Source: Blastococcus sp. CT_GayMR16
GTDB taxonomy: Bacteria > Actinomycetota > Actinomycetes > Mycobacteriales > Geodermatophilaceae
Assembly: GCF_004570875.1 (NCBI RefSeq)
Contig: NZ_SPQK01000008.1
Coordinates: 94,393 to 158,392, forward strand
Direction: 5' to 3'
DNA: 64,000 nucleotides
Positions 16,108 through 27,172 of the stretch are shown piece after piece. The notes beneath the pieces are model-generated. The model was not told the DNA's origin and did not search any database. It saw only the letters and a program-made list of their open reading frames with translations. Position numbers and translations under genes: made by a program. Numbering within the stretch: position 1 is the stretch's first letter; every line of letters begins with the position of its first letter.

Positions 16108-16599
16108 ATGGCAGACGCGTCCTTCGACGTCGTGAGCAAGGTCGACCGCCAGGAGATCGACAACGCCCTCAACCAGGCGGGCAAGGAGCTGTCGCAGCGA
16201 TTCGACTTCCGGGGCGTCAATGCCACCGTCGCGTGGGCCGGCGACGAAGGCGTCACGCTGCAGGCCGACACCGAGGAGCGGGTCGTCGCGGCGCTGGACG
16301 TCTTCAAGGAGAAGCTCATCAAGCGGGGGATCTCGCTGAAGTCGCTGGACGCCGACGAGCCGCAGTCCTCGGGGAAGACGTACAAGATCTCCGCCCGCAT
16401 CAAGCAGGGCATCGAGTCCGACACCGCGAAGAAGATCGCCAAGCTCATCCGCGACGAGGGCCCCAAGGGCATCCAGGCGCAGATCCAGGGCGATCAGCTG
16501 CGGGTCAGCGGCAAGAAGCGGGACGACCTGCAAGCGGTGCAGCAGCTGCTGCGCGGCGCCGAGCTCGACGTCGCCCTGCAGTTCGACAACTACCGCTGA
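16108..16599 (+). CDS. yajQ: YajQ family nucleotide-binding protein
   Basis: A 163-residue YajQ with the signatures [31 protein letters not shown] and the repeated alpha/beta fold ending [15 protein letters not shown]. YajQ proteins bind c-di-GMP and in some bacteria act as transcription co-factors; others bind nucleic acids. AAAGGGATGAG precedes the ATG. A GGDEF-EAL gene is 3.6 kb upstream, so a c-di-GMP link is plausible but not shown. Confidence 0.93.
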   Translation: MADASFDVVSKVDRQEIDNALNQAGKELSQRFDFRGVNATVAWAGDEGVTLQADTEERVVAALDVFKEKLIKRGISLKSLDADEPQSSGKTYKISARIKQGIESDTAKKIAKLIRDEGPKGIQAQIQGDQLRVSGKKRDDLQAVQQLLRGAELDVALQFDNYR

Positions 16600-16785
16600 T
16601 CGACGCTCAGATCGGGGCGTCTGGTGGCTCCCCGCCAGGGAGTCGGGCGCGGTAGCCAGCGGGGCACGTTCGCGCAGAACTCGTCGTAGGACGGCCCGTA
16701 GACCTCGCTCAGCGTGGGTTCCTCGTAGCTGCGCACGAACGCGTGCTGCGCCAGGGCGATGACGACCAGGTAGGCGAACAGCCTG
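16590..16785 (-). pseudogene. C-terminal remnant of an isoprenylcysteine methyltransferase-like membrane protein
   Basis: The minus strand reads LFAYLVVIALAQHAFVRSYE, then EPTLSEVYGPSYDEFC and ANVPRWLPRPTPW, ending at a TAG inside the end of yajQ. This is the hallmark C-terminus of the ICMT/PEMT-type methyltransferase family (YEEPTL, YxxYC, VPRWLPR). Everything upstream is gone; the reading stops at about 16785, exactly where the TetR remnant on the other strand begins. Confidence 0.78.
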
Positions 16786-17124
16786 GTCGAGCACTTCCTC
16801 TCGCGCTGGGATGCGGGGACGCTGGAGGGTCAGGTTCTCCTGAGCCTGCTTCGTTCCGCCGCCAGTGACGCCGACGCGGCAGCCGCCATGCGCGAGCTCT
16901 TCGCCTCCCAGCTCGTGCCCGCGCTGCGCCGCCTGATTCCCGACGAGTCCGAGGTGCCGCAGCGCGCGGCCCTCCTGGCCAGTCAGATCCTCGGCCTAGC
17001 GCTGGCTCGATCCGTCCTCGAGCTCCCTCCGTTCGACGCGATGCCGCCGAACCTGATCGCAGCGAACGTCGGGGCGACCATCCAGCGCTACCTCCACGAG
17101 CCGCTGCGGCCGTCCGGGAGTTGA
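16783..17124 (+). pseudogene. C-terminal remnant of a TetR family regulator
   Basis: An open reading runs from LVEHFLSRWDAG through EGQVLLSLLRSAASDADAAA to RYLHEPLRPSGS. This is the ligand-binding C-terminal half of a TetR regulator of the type with GQVLLSLLRSAA and LLASQILGLALAR. The N-terminal helix-turn-helix is absent and no start with a ribosome site precedes it, so it is unlikely to be a working repressor. It begins at the same breakpoint as the facing methyltransferase remnant. Confidence 0.78.
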
Positions 17125-17135
17125 GCGGGACGTTC

Positions 17136-18011
17136 TCAGCGCTGCTCGAGCTCGCGGGCCATGCCCTCGAGCCGGGCGATCCGCTCGGGCATCGGGGGGT
17201 GACTGGCGAACATCGACGCCAGCCCCTGGCCGCGGAACGGGTTGGCGATCATCAGGTGGCTCTGGGTGACCAGCCGGTCGTCCTGCGGCAGCGGCAGCGC
17301 CGAGGCGCCGCGCTCGATCTTGCGGAGCGCGCTGGCGAGGGCCAGCGGGTCCTGGGAGAGCTGAGCACCCGAGGCGTCGGCCTGGAACTCCCGGCTGCGG
17401 CTGACCGCCAGCTGCACGAGGCCGGCGGCGACCGGGCCGAGAATGATGAGCAGGAGCCCCCCGAGGGCGTTGCCGCCGCCCCGGTCGTCGGAGCGGCCGC
17501 CGAACAGCGACGCGAACATCGCCATGTGCGCCAGGTAGGTAATCACCGTGGCCATCGCGCCGGCGACGGAGCTGATCAGGATGTCGCGGTTGTAGACGTG
17601 GGAGAGCTCGTGGGCGAGGACCCCGCGCAGCTCGCGGCGGTCGAGCAGCTCGAGGATGCCCTGCGTGACGCAGACCGCCGCATTGCGGGGGTTGCGGCCG
17701 GTGGCGAAGGCGTTGGGCTGGTTGGTCGGGCTGACGTACAGCCGGGGCATCGGCTGACGTGCGTCGGTGGCCAGCTCGCGGACGATCGAGTACAGCTGTG
17801 GGGCCTGCGTCTCGGTAATGGGAAAAGCCCGCATCGCCCGCAGCGCGAGCTTGTCGGAGTTGAAGTACGCGTAGCCGTTGATGCCGAGCGCGATCACGAG
17901 GGCGATGAAGAGACCACCCCGGCCGCCGATCAGGGCCCCGGCGGCCAGGATCAGGCCCCCCATGAGCCCGAGGAGCAGGGCGGTCTTCAGTCCGTTGTTC
18001 CAGCGTTGCAC
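17136..18011 (-). CDS. htpX: Membrane zinc protease HtpX
   Basis: A 291-residue M48 protease. Two N-terminal membrane helices are followed by the zinc site [12 protein letters not shown] (near residue 138), two further helices, and the third zinc ligand in [13 protein letters not shown]; it closes with [18 protein letters not shown]. HtpX degrades damaged membrane proteins. I use the GTG at 18011 ([13 protein letters not shown]); in-frame extensions upstream have no family match. It diverges from korA. htpX next to a polyprenyl synthase and men genes is also the mycobacterial arrangement (Rv0561c-Rv0563). Confidence 0.93.
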   Translation of the reverse strand: MQRWNNGLKTALLLGLMGGLILAAGALIGGRGGLFIALVIALGINGYAYFNSDKLALRAMRAFPITETQAPQLYSIVRELATDARQPMPRLYVSPTNQPNAFATGRNPRNAAVCVTQGILELLDRRELRGVLAHELSHVYNRDILISSVAGAMATVITYLAHMAMFASLFGGRSDDRGGGNALGGLLLIILGPVAAGLVQLAVSRSREFQADASGAQLSQDPLALASALRKIERGASALPLPQDDRLVTQSHLMIANPFRGQGLASMFASHPPMPERIARLEGMARELEQR

Positions 18012-18186
18012 GACCCGTCCAACGCGACCGTGCTGGCCGCCGTTCCCTCCCGGAGCGGCGCCGCTCCCCCCTCGGAATGACGCACGAGCACCGCAGGTTG
18101 CTGGCGTGTGCAGATCATCGTGTCCGGATCCACATCCCGGCCGCGGACACACGCACGTAACCTCGGCCGGTGGAGGTACACCACTG

Positions 18187-20135
<1,949 letters not shown>

Positions 20136-20139
<4 letters not shown>

Positions 20140-21245
20140 CTGCGACCTCTCCACATGTGCACGACCTCGGCATGCCCGAGGGCCCCAGCCCGATCGACGC
20201 CGCGATCGCGCGGTCGATCGAGGCGAACGGCGCCAAGCAGACCGAGCTCAAGGCCAAGGACTTCAAGACCGACCAGGAGGTGCGCTGGTGCCCCGGCTGC
20301 GGTGACTACGTCATCCTCAACGCCGTCCAGAGCTTCCTGCCCAGCCTCGGCATCGCCCGCGAGGACATGGTCATCGTGTCCGGCATCGGGTGCTCCTCGC
20401 GCTTCCCGTACTACATGAACACCTACGGGATGCACTCCATCCACGGTCGCGCCCCGGCGATCGCCACCGGGCTGGCCACGTCCCGTCCCGACCTGTCGGT
20501 CTGGGTCGTCACCGGGGACGGCGATGCGCTCTCCATCGGCGGCAACCACCTGATCCATGCGCTCCGCCGCAACGTGAACCTGACGATCCTGCTGTTCAAC
20601 AACCGGATCTACGGCCTCACCAAGGGCCAGTACTCGCCGACGTCCGAGATCGGCAAGGTCACCAAGTCCACGCCGATGGGCTCGCTGGACCACCCGTTCA
20701 ACCCGCTGTCGCTGGCGCTCGGCGCCGACGCCACGTTCGTCGGACGGGCCATGGACTCCGACCGCAAGGGCCTCACCGACGTGCTGCGGCAGGCCGCGGA
20801 GCACAAGGGCACCTCGCTGGTGGAGATCTACCAGAACTGCAACATCTTCAACGACGGTGCCTTCGAGCTGCTGAAGGACCCGGCCACCGGCACCCAGTGG
20901 TCGATCCCGCTCGAGCACGGCAAGCCCCTGGTCTTCGGTCCCGACGGCGCCTCGTGCGTGGTGCGCGACGACTTCGGCGGGCTGCGGATCGGCGAGACCA
21001 ACCAGGTCGACGCCGGCGAGATCGTCGTCCACGACGCGCACCGGGAGAACCCGGCCTACGCCTTCGCGCTGTCGCGGCTGTCCTCCCAGGATCTCCGCTA
21101 CACCCCGATGGGCGTCTTCCGGTCGATCCGGAAGCCGACCTACGACGCGATGATGGCCGAGCAGCTCGACGTCGCCAGCACCGAGGAACCGGCCGACCTC
21201 GCGGCCCTGCTCAACGGCAACGACAACTGGGTGGTGGGGGGCTGA
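20136..21245 (+). CDS. korB: 2-oxoglutarate:ferredoxin oxidoreductase, beta subunit
   Basis: A 369-residue thiamine diphosphate-binding subunit. The cysteine pair in RWCPGCGDYV, the ThDP motif VVTGDGDALSIGGNH and the metal/diphosphate segment LLFNNRIYGLTKGQYSPTS are present. The enzyme gives a CoA- and ferredoxin-linked route through the TCA cycle that can run beside or replace the 2-oxoglutarate dehydrogenase complex. The GTG start overlaps the korA stop. Confidence 0.95.
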
Positions 21246-21252
21246 GAGCCTC

Positions 21253-21783
21253 GTGACGGACGCCGACCGGGTCGCTGAACTGCTGCGCGCTCGCGGCGCG
21301 GAAGCGATCGACCACCCGGGCGGAACGCTGTGCGCCCACCTGGAGCGGGTGCAGCACAAGCTCGCGGACCTGGGGGCGTCGCGGCGCCTGCAACTGGCCG
21401 GTCGGGCGCACGCCGTCTACGGCACCGACGGCTTCGACGTGGCACTCCTGACTCTCGATGAGCGCCCGCTCCTGGCCGACATCGCCGGCGAGGACGTCGA
21501 GCGGCTGGTCTACCGCTACGGCGCCTGCGACCGGTCGAGGACGTGGCACGGCCTGGCCGAGACCCGCCAGGTCTGGGACCGGTTCACCGGCGCGTGCGAG
21601 GCGCTCGACGCCGAGGATCTCCGGGACTTCGCCGACCTGAGCATCGTGAACGAACTCGACATCGCCGAGCACGCCCCCGAGTTCCTGGCGCAGCACAGCG
21701 ACTTCATCCGCCGGTTGACCGCCGAGTGGGCGCCGCTGCTGAGCCCGTCCGTAGCGGACGAGGTGCGGCGAGTACTCGGCTAG
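21253..21783 (+). CDS. DUF6817 family protein (HD-like fold)
   Basis: A 176-residue protein of unknown function. Its pattern, HPGGTLCAHLERVQHKL, then AGRAHAVYGTDGF, matches the DUF6817 family, whose histidines and aspartates suggest an HD-domain-like metal site. The GTG start lies seven bases after the korB stop, so it is probably cotranscribed with korAB. Its TAG stop and the TAG of the convergent dehydrogenase gene share one CTAG tetranucleotide. Confidence 0.75.
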   Translation: MTDADRVAELLRARGAEAIDHPGGTLCAHLERVQHKLADLGASRRLQLAGRAHAVYGTDGFDVALLTLDERPLLADIAGEDVERLVYRYGACDRSRTWHGLAETRQVWDRFTGACEALDAEDLRDFADLSIVNELDIAEHAPEFLAQHSDFIRRLTAEWAPLLSPSVADEVRRVLG

Positions 21784-22928
21784 CGGGGCGTGACGCGGAG
21801 CAGCTTGTCGCCGTCGCCGCCGTTGTCGGTGGTCACGTACAAGGCGCCGTCCGTGCCCTGCTGGACGGTCCGGATGCGGCCGTACGCGCCCTCGAGCTCC
21901 GGCAGCCGGAACTGCTCCTGGAGCGCGCCGTCGTCGTCCAGCCGCAGGGCGAGCACGCCCTGCCCCTTGAGGACGCCGAGCAGCATGAGGCCGTCGTAGG
22001 CCCCCCAGTCCTCGCCGTCGAGGAACGTGCCCCCGCTGGTGGCGATCGTCTGCGCCCCGGAGGACCAGACGGCCGGGATGGCTCCGGCGATCCCGGGATC
22101 GGTCATCGGGACGCTCTCGTCGTAGCCACCGTCGGCGCCGTCGGGGTTCCAGCCGTAGTTGCCCCCGGGCCGCAGGAGGTTCACCTCGTCGTCCCGGCTC
22201 GAGCCCTGCTTGACGGAGAAGACCTGGCCCGTGCCCGGCCGGACGGCGAGGCCCTGGACATTGCGGTGCCCATACGTCCACACAGCCACCTCGCCGGTCG
22301 CGGGGTCGGCGAGCAGCACCTTGCCCGCCCACGTCGTGCGGTCCTGCGGATTGCTGCCGACGGCGTTGTCGCCCGTCCCGATCAGCAGCGCGCCGTCGGG
22401 GCTGAACCGCAGCCGGCAGCCGCCGTGCCGGCCGGAGCCCGGATTCACCGGGATCCCGCCGATCAGCGGATCCGCTACGCGGGTGGCCGTGCGCCAGTCG
22501 TCGGAGACCGTCCAGCCGACGACCGCGATCGACGGGCTCGATCCCGCACTGATGCCCTGGCAGCTGTAGAACCGCCGGTTGTCGTCGAAGGCGGGGTCGA
22601 GCACCAGGCCCATCAGGCCGGTCTCACCCTGGGCGAAGAGGTCCCCGAAGTCGGCCTCCACCTCCTGGACCGTGCCGTCGGGCAGGACGGCGGTGAACCC
22701 GCCGGCCCGTTCGTCGACGAGCAGCGTGCCGTCGGGCGCCTGCGCGACGTCCCAGGCGTGGTCGAGCCCGTCGGCGACGACGACGACCTCGAGCGCCGGT
22801 GCGCCCGACGGGGAGGCGGTGACGGCCGGCTCCTCGCCGGCGTCCTCCTCGGGCGCCGCCGAGCACCCGGCCAGCAGTGCGGCCACCATGCAGGCACCCA
22901 CCGCGAGCCTGCGAGGGGTGGGGGGCAT
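21780..22928 (-). CDS. PQQ-type glucose/sorbosone dehydrogenase lipoprotein
   Basis: A 382-residue exported protein. A lipoprotein signal ends at LLAGC, followed by an acidic linker and a six-bladed propeller of the GSDH type: AWDVAQAPDGTLLVDE, GETGLMGLVLDP, GRHGGCRLRFSPDGALLIGTGD, GHRNVQGLAV and NYGWNPDG. These soluble-type sugar dehydrogenases use PQQ and pass electrons to a quinone or another acceptor. The ATG at 22928 is preceded by GAGAGAGGA. It lies 13 bases after hepB and may be the last gene of the nuo transcript. The natural sugar cannot be told from the sequence. Confidence 0.85.
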   Translation of the reverse strand: MPPTPRRLAVGACMVAALLAGCSAAPEEDAGEEPAVTASPSGAPALEVVVVADGLDHAWDVAQAPDGTLLVDERAGGFTAVLPDGTVQEVEADFGDLFAQGETGLMGLVLDPAFDDNRRFYSCQGISAGSSPSIAVVGWTVSDDWRTATRVADPLIGGIPVNPGSGRHGGCRLRFSPDGALLIGTGDNAVGSNPQDRTTWAGKVLLADPATGEVAVWTYGHRNVQGLAVRPGTGQVFSVKQGSSRDDEVNLLRPGGNYGWNPDGADGGYDESVPMTDPGIAGAIPAVWSSGAQTIATSGGTFLDGEDWGAYDGLMLLGVLKGQGVLALRLDDDGALQEQFRLPELEGAYGRIRTVQQGTDGALYVTTDNGGDGDKLLRVTPR

Positions 22929-22941
22929 GCTGGTCCTCTCT

Positions 22942-23997
22942 CTAACTGGTGCGGGTGACCACGTAGTCGCACAGCGCCGAGAGCGCGTCGCGGACGTCGC
23001 CCGCGGGAATCTCGTCGAGCCGGACGCGGGCGCGGTCGGCGTACTGGGCCAGCACCTCGTTGGCGCGGGCCAGGGAGCGCGACGAGCGCAGCAGGGTGAG
23101 CGCCTCCGCGTGGTCGGCGTCGTCACTGATGGGAGCGGCCACGAGCTCCCGCAGCCGCGCCTCGGCCGGGTCGTTCCCCGCGAGCGCGAACAGCGCGGGC
23201 AGGGTCGCGATGCCTTCGCGCAGGTCGGTGCCGGGCAGCTTTCCGGAGGCGCCGTCCTGGCTGACGATGTCGAGCAGGTCGTCGGAGATCTGGAAGGCCA
23301 CCCCGACCTCCTCGCCGAAGGCGGTGAGTGCCTGCACGAGGGTCTCCTCGACCCCGGCGAAGCTCGCGCCGAAGCGGGCGGAGGTCGCCACCAGCGAGCC
23401 GGTCTTGTCGGCCAGGACGTCGAGGTAGTGGGCGATGGGGTCGTCGCCGGGCTGGGCGCCGACGGTCTCCTTGATCTGACCGGTGACCAGCCGCTCGAAC
23501 GTCTGTGCCTGGATCCGTACGGCGTCCGGGCCGAGGTCGGCCAGGAGGTCCGACGCCCGGGCGAAGAGCAGGTCGCCGGTCAGGATCGCGATGCTGTTCG
23601 TCCAGCGGCTGTTGGCGCTGGGAGCGCCGCGCCGCACGACCGCCTCGTCCATGACGTCGTCGTGGTACAGCGTCGCCAGGTGGGTCAGCTCGCAGACGAC
23701 GGCCGCGCGGATCACCTCCGGGGCCTGCGGATTCCCCAGCTGGGCGGCCAGCAGCGCGAGCATCGGCCGGAAGCGCTTGCCCCCCGCGGACATCAGGTGG
23801 CCGGCGGCCTCGCGTACGAAGGGGTGCTCGCTGCCGACGGCCGTGGTCAGCGCCGACTCGACGCGGATCAGGCCCTCGGCCAGCGAGGCACCCAGTGCTC
23901 CCTCGGGGAGCCAGGGGCCGATGGTCGACGCCGGCGTGGAGCCCCGGTGCCAGACCTCGGTGGAAGTGCCCTCGACTGCGGCACGGGCTCCGGTCAT
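22942..23997 (-). CDS. hepB: Polyprenyl diphosphate synthase for the menaquinone tail
   Basis: A 351-residue trans-isoprenyl diphosphate synthase with GGKRFRPML, the first aspartate motif YHDDVMDEAVVRRG and the second ISDDLLDIVSQ. It extends farnesyl or geranylgeranyl diphosphate to the long chain used as the quinone side chain; chain length is not decidable by eye. The start codon shares one base with the nuoN stop (TGATG), so translation is coupled to complex I. The mycobacterial equivalent is grcC1. Confidence 0.9.
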   Translation of the reverse strand: MTGARAAVEGTSTEVWHRGSTPASTIGPWLPEGALGASLAEGLIRVESALTTAVGSEHPFVREAAGHLMSAGGKRFRPMLALLAAQLGNPQAPEVIRAAVVCELTHLATLYHDDVMDEAVVRRGAPSANSRWTNSIAILTGDLLFARASDLLADLGPDAVRIQAQTFERLVTGQIKETVGAQPGDDPIAHYLDVLADKTGSLVATSARFGASFAGVEETLVQALTAFGEEVGVAFQISDDLLDIVSQDGASGKLPGTDLREGIATLPALFALAGNDPAEARLRELVAAPISDDADHAEALTLLRSSRSLARANEVLAQYADRARVRLDEIPAGDVRDALSALCDYVVTRTS

Positions 23998-25535
23998 CAA
24001 CCGACGAAGATAGCCGCCCGCTCGGCGAGGTCGAGCACCGACCCGGGCACGATGCCGAGCGCCAGGGTGGCCGTGGCGGTGATCGCGAGGACGATCGTCG
24101 TCGGGAGGCCGGGCACGCCGACGGTCGGACCGTCGGCAGCCGGCGGCGAGAAGTACATGAGCACGATGACCCGCAGGTAGAAGAACGCTGCCACCGCGCT
24201 GGCCAGCAGCGCGACCAGCGCCAGCGGCCAGGCGCCGCTCTCGATGGCCGCCCGGAACACCGCGAACTTCCCGGTGAACCCGGCCGTGAGCGGGATGCCG
24301 GCCAGCGCCAGCAGGAAGAGGCTCATGACCGCGGCCGTCAGTGGCGACCGTGACGCCAGCCCCGCCCACTGCGACAGATGGCTCGCCTCGCCGTCGCCGT
24401 CCCGCACGAGGGTCAGGACCGCGAACGCGCCGAGCGTCGTCAGGCCGTAGGTCAGCAGGTAGAACATCGTCGCTGCCAGGCCGGAGCCGTCGCCGCTGCT
24501 GCCGAGACCGATGACGCCGGTGAGGAGGAAACCGGCGTGCGCGATCGAGGAGTAGGCGAGCATCCGCTTGAGGTCGGTCTGGGTCAGGCCGAGGATCGCG
24601 CCGACGATCATCGAGACGATCGCGACGCCGTAGATGAGCGGTCGCCACGTCCACTCGCTGGTGCCGAAGGCGACGTAGAGCAGGCGCAGGATCGCGCCGA
24701 ACGCGGCGACCTTCGTGCAGGCCGCCATGAACGCCGTCACTGGCGTCGGGGCGCCCTGGTAGACGTCCGGCGTCCAGGTGTGGAACGGCGCCACGCTGGC
24801 CTTGAACAGCAGGCCGACGATCAGCAGGGCCAGGCCCAGGACGAGCAGCACGTCGCCGCCGTCCTCGACCGCGGCGGCGCGAATGTCGCTGAGCCGGATG
24901 CTGCCGGTGGCGCCGTAGACCAGGGCCAGGCCGTAGAGGAAGAACGCCGAGGCGAAGGCACCCAGGAGGAAGTACTTCACCGCCGCCTCCTGGGACAGCA
25001 GCCGGCGACGGCGGGCCAGGCCGCTGATCAGGTACAGCGGCAGGCTGAGCACCTCGAGCGCGACGAACATGATCAGCAGGTCGTTCGACGCGACGAACAG
25101 CATCATGCCGCCGATGGCGAACGTGGCCAGCGGGTAGACCTCGGTCTGGACCCGCTCCGAGGTCAGCAGCTCCCGGTCGCGCGGGCTCCCGGCCGGGACT
25201 GCGGCAGAGGTGACGAACGACGACCGGGCCGGGTCCAGGGACCGCTCGGCGAACAGCAGGATCGCCAGGGCACCGAGGCCGGCGATCGTCGCCTGCAGGA
25301 AGAGCCCCGCGCCGTCGACGGCCAGCGCGCCACCCGCGGTGACCTCGCGGCTGCCCGCGAGCAGCAGCGTGGAGACCAGCGCCCCGAGGGTGCCCACCAG
25401 CGCGAGGGCGACCTGGACGGGGTGCCGTGCCTCGCGGGGCGCGAACGCCTCCACGAGGACGCCGACGCAGGCCGCGCCGAAGATGAACAGCAGCGGTGTG
25501 AGCGCGGCGAGGGAGAGGTCGGGCGCCTCGATCAT
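23997..25535 (-). CDS. nuoN: NADH-quinone oxidoreductase subunit N
   Basis: A 512-residue antiporter-like membrane subunit of complex I with about 14 helices. Motifs include VAPFHTWTPDVYQGAPTPVTAF and MLAYSSIAHAGFLLTG, with the pump lysines in LLFKASVAPFH and TQTDLKRMLAYSS. It overlaps nuoM upstream (ATGA) and hepB downstream (TGATG). Confidence 0.97.
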   Translation of the reverse strand: MIEAPDLSLAALTPLLFIFGAACVGVLVEAFAPREARHPVQVALALVGTLGALVSTLLLAGSREVTAGGALAVDGAGLFLQATIAGLGALAILLFAERSLDPARSSFVTSAAVPAGSPRDRELLTSERVQTEVYPLATFAIGGMMLFVASNDLLIMFVALEVLSLPLYLISGLARRRRLLSQEAAVKYFLLGAFASAFFLYGLALVYGATGSIRLSDIRAAAVEDGGDVLLVLGLALLIVGLLFKASVAPFHTWTPDVYQGAPTPVTAFMAACTKVAAFGAILRLLYVAFGTSEWTWRPLIYGVAIVSMIVGAILGLTQTDLKRMLAYSSIAHAGFLLTGVIGLGSSGDGSGLAATMFYLLTYGLTTLGAFAVLTLVRDGDGEASHLSQWAGLASRSPLTAAVMSLFLLALAGIPLTAGFTGKFAVFRAAIESGAWPLALVALLASAVAAFFYLRVIVLMYFSPPAADGPTVGVPGLPTTIVLAITATATLALGIVPGSVLDLAERAAIFVG

Positions 25536-27103
25536 CGGTCGGACCCTCCGAGGTCGCTCATGGTGGCGCTGACGGCCGGTTCGATCAAGTTCAGCAGCGG
25601 CTGCGGGTAGACGCCCAGCACGATGATCAGGGCGACGAGGGGCGCCACGACCGACAGCTCACGACGGTCGAGGTCGAGCACCCGGAGGGTGCGGCGCGGC
25701 GCCGTCAGGACGGCGGTGGAGCCGCCGTCGGAGGGGACGGGCTCGTCGTCGTCCTCGACCATGAGCACGCCCGCCGGCGGGCCCTGCATCGTGCGCTGGT
25801 ACATCAGCAGGATGTAGAGGGCGGCCAGGATGATGCCCACGGTCGCGATGATGGTGAAGACCGGCTGCGACGGGAACGAGCCGATCAGCACGAGGAACTC
25901 GCTGACGAAGCTGTTGGTGCCCGGCAGCGCCAGCGACGCGAGGCCCGCCAGCAGGAAGACGCCGGCCAGGATCGGCGCCTTCGCCGCCACCCCGCCGTAG
26001 TCGCGGATCTGCCGCGACCCCCCGCGGGCGATGAGCATGCCGACGACGACGAACAGCAGGCCGGTCGCGATGCCGTGGTTGACCATGTAGAGCACCGCAC
26101 CGGTGGCGGCCTCGGTCGTGAACGCGAAGATGCCCAGGGCGATGAAGCCGAAGTGGGAGATCGACGTGTAGGACACCAGCCGCTTCATGTCGCTCTGCCC
26201 CATCGCCAGCAGGGCGGCGTACAGGATGCCGGCGACGGCGAGGACCAGCACGTACGGCGCGAAGTACCGCGAGGCGTCGGGGAACAGCGGCAGGCAGTAG
26301 CGCAGGAAGCCGAACGTGCCGACCTTGTCCAGGACGCCGACCAGCAGCACCGCACCGCCGATGGGGGCCTCGGAACCGGAGTCGGGAAGCCAGGTGTGGA
26401 ACGGCACGAGCGGCGCCTTGATCGCGAACGCGACGAAGAAGCCGAGGAAGAGCAGCTTCTGCACGCCGGGGGTGATCTCGAGCTGGCGCAGCGCGTCGAA
26501 GGCGAACGTGCCCTCGCCGAGCTGGCTGGCGCTCACCACGTACAGACCGATGACGGCGGCCAGCATGATCAGGCCGCCGACCAGGCTGTAGAGGAAGAAC
26601 TTCACCGCGGCGTACTGCCGGCGCGGGCCGCCGAAGCTCCCGATGATGAAGTACATCGGGACGAGCATCGCCTCGAAGAAGACGTAGAACAGGAAGATGT
26701 CGGTCGAGGCGAAGACGCCGACCATCATCGCCTCGAGCAGCATCAGCCAGGCGAAGTAGGCCTTCATCGACCGGCCCGGGAACTCGTCGCGCCACGAGGC
26801 GCCGACGACTACCGGCACCAGCACGCCGATGAGCAGCAGCATCACCAGCGCGATGCCGTCGACGCCCAGGGCGATCTGCACCCCGAAGTCCGGGATCCAG
26901 GCGAACTCGGTCGTGAGCTGGAACCGGTCACCGCCGGTGTCGAACGCCACGGTCGCGAGGACGGCGAGCAGCAGCACCACGAGGCTGATGCCGAGGGACA
27001 GCTGCTTGGCGAGCAGGTCGCGCCCGCGGGGCAGCGCGGCGACGACCGCGGCACCGACGGCCGGCAGCGCGATCATCACCAGCAGGAACGGGAAAGAGTT
27101 CAT
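25532..27103 (-). CDS. nuoM: NADH-quinone oxidoreductase subunit M
   Basis: A 523-residue antiporter-like subunit of complex I. Landmarks are FFEAMLVPMYFIIG, IKAPLVPFHTWLPDSGSEAPIGGAVLL and SDMKRLVSYTSISHFGF. I start at the ATG at 27103, which has GGAGG six bases upstream; an earlier in-frame start at 27118 would put that site inside the gene. It follows nuoL after a 69-base gap. Confidence 0.97.
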   Translation of the reverse strand: MNSFPFLLVMIALPAVGAAVVAALPRGRDLLAKQLSLGISLVVLLLAVLATVAFDTGGDRFQLTTEFAWIPDFGVQIALGVDGIALVMLLLIGVLVPVVVGASWRDEFPGRSMKAYFAWLMLLEAMMVGVFASTDIFLFYVFFEAMLVPMYFIIGSFGGPRRQYAAVKFFLYSLVGGLIMLAAVIGLYVVSASQLGEGTFAFDALRQLEITPGVQKLLFLGFFVAFAIKAPLVPFHTWLPDSGSEAPIGGAVLLVGVLDKVGTFGFLRYCLPLFPDASRYFAPYVLVLAVAGILYAALLAMGQSDMKRLVSYTSISHFGFIALGIFAFTTEAATGAVLYMVNHGIATGLLFVVVGMLIARGGSRQIRDYGGVAAKAPILAGVFLLAGLASLALPGTNSFVSEFLVLIGSFPSQPVFTIIATVGIILAALYILLMYQRTMQGPPAGVLMVEDDDEPVPSDGGSTAVLTAPRRTLRVLDLDRRELSVVAPLVALIIVLGVYPQPLLNLIEPAVSATMSDLGGSDR

Positions 27104-27172
27104 TGCGCGCCTCCGCAAGCTTCGGCTCGGCAGCTCACGATCGGGGTCCCTCTCGGAAGGTCAGGAGCCGGC

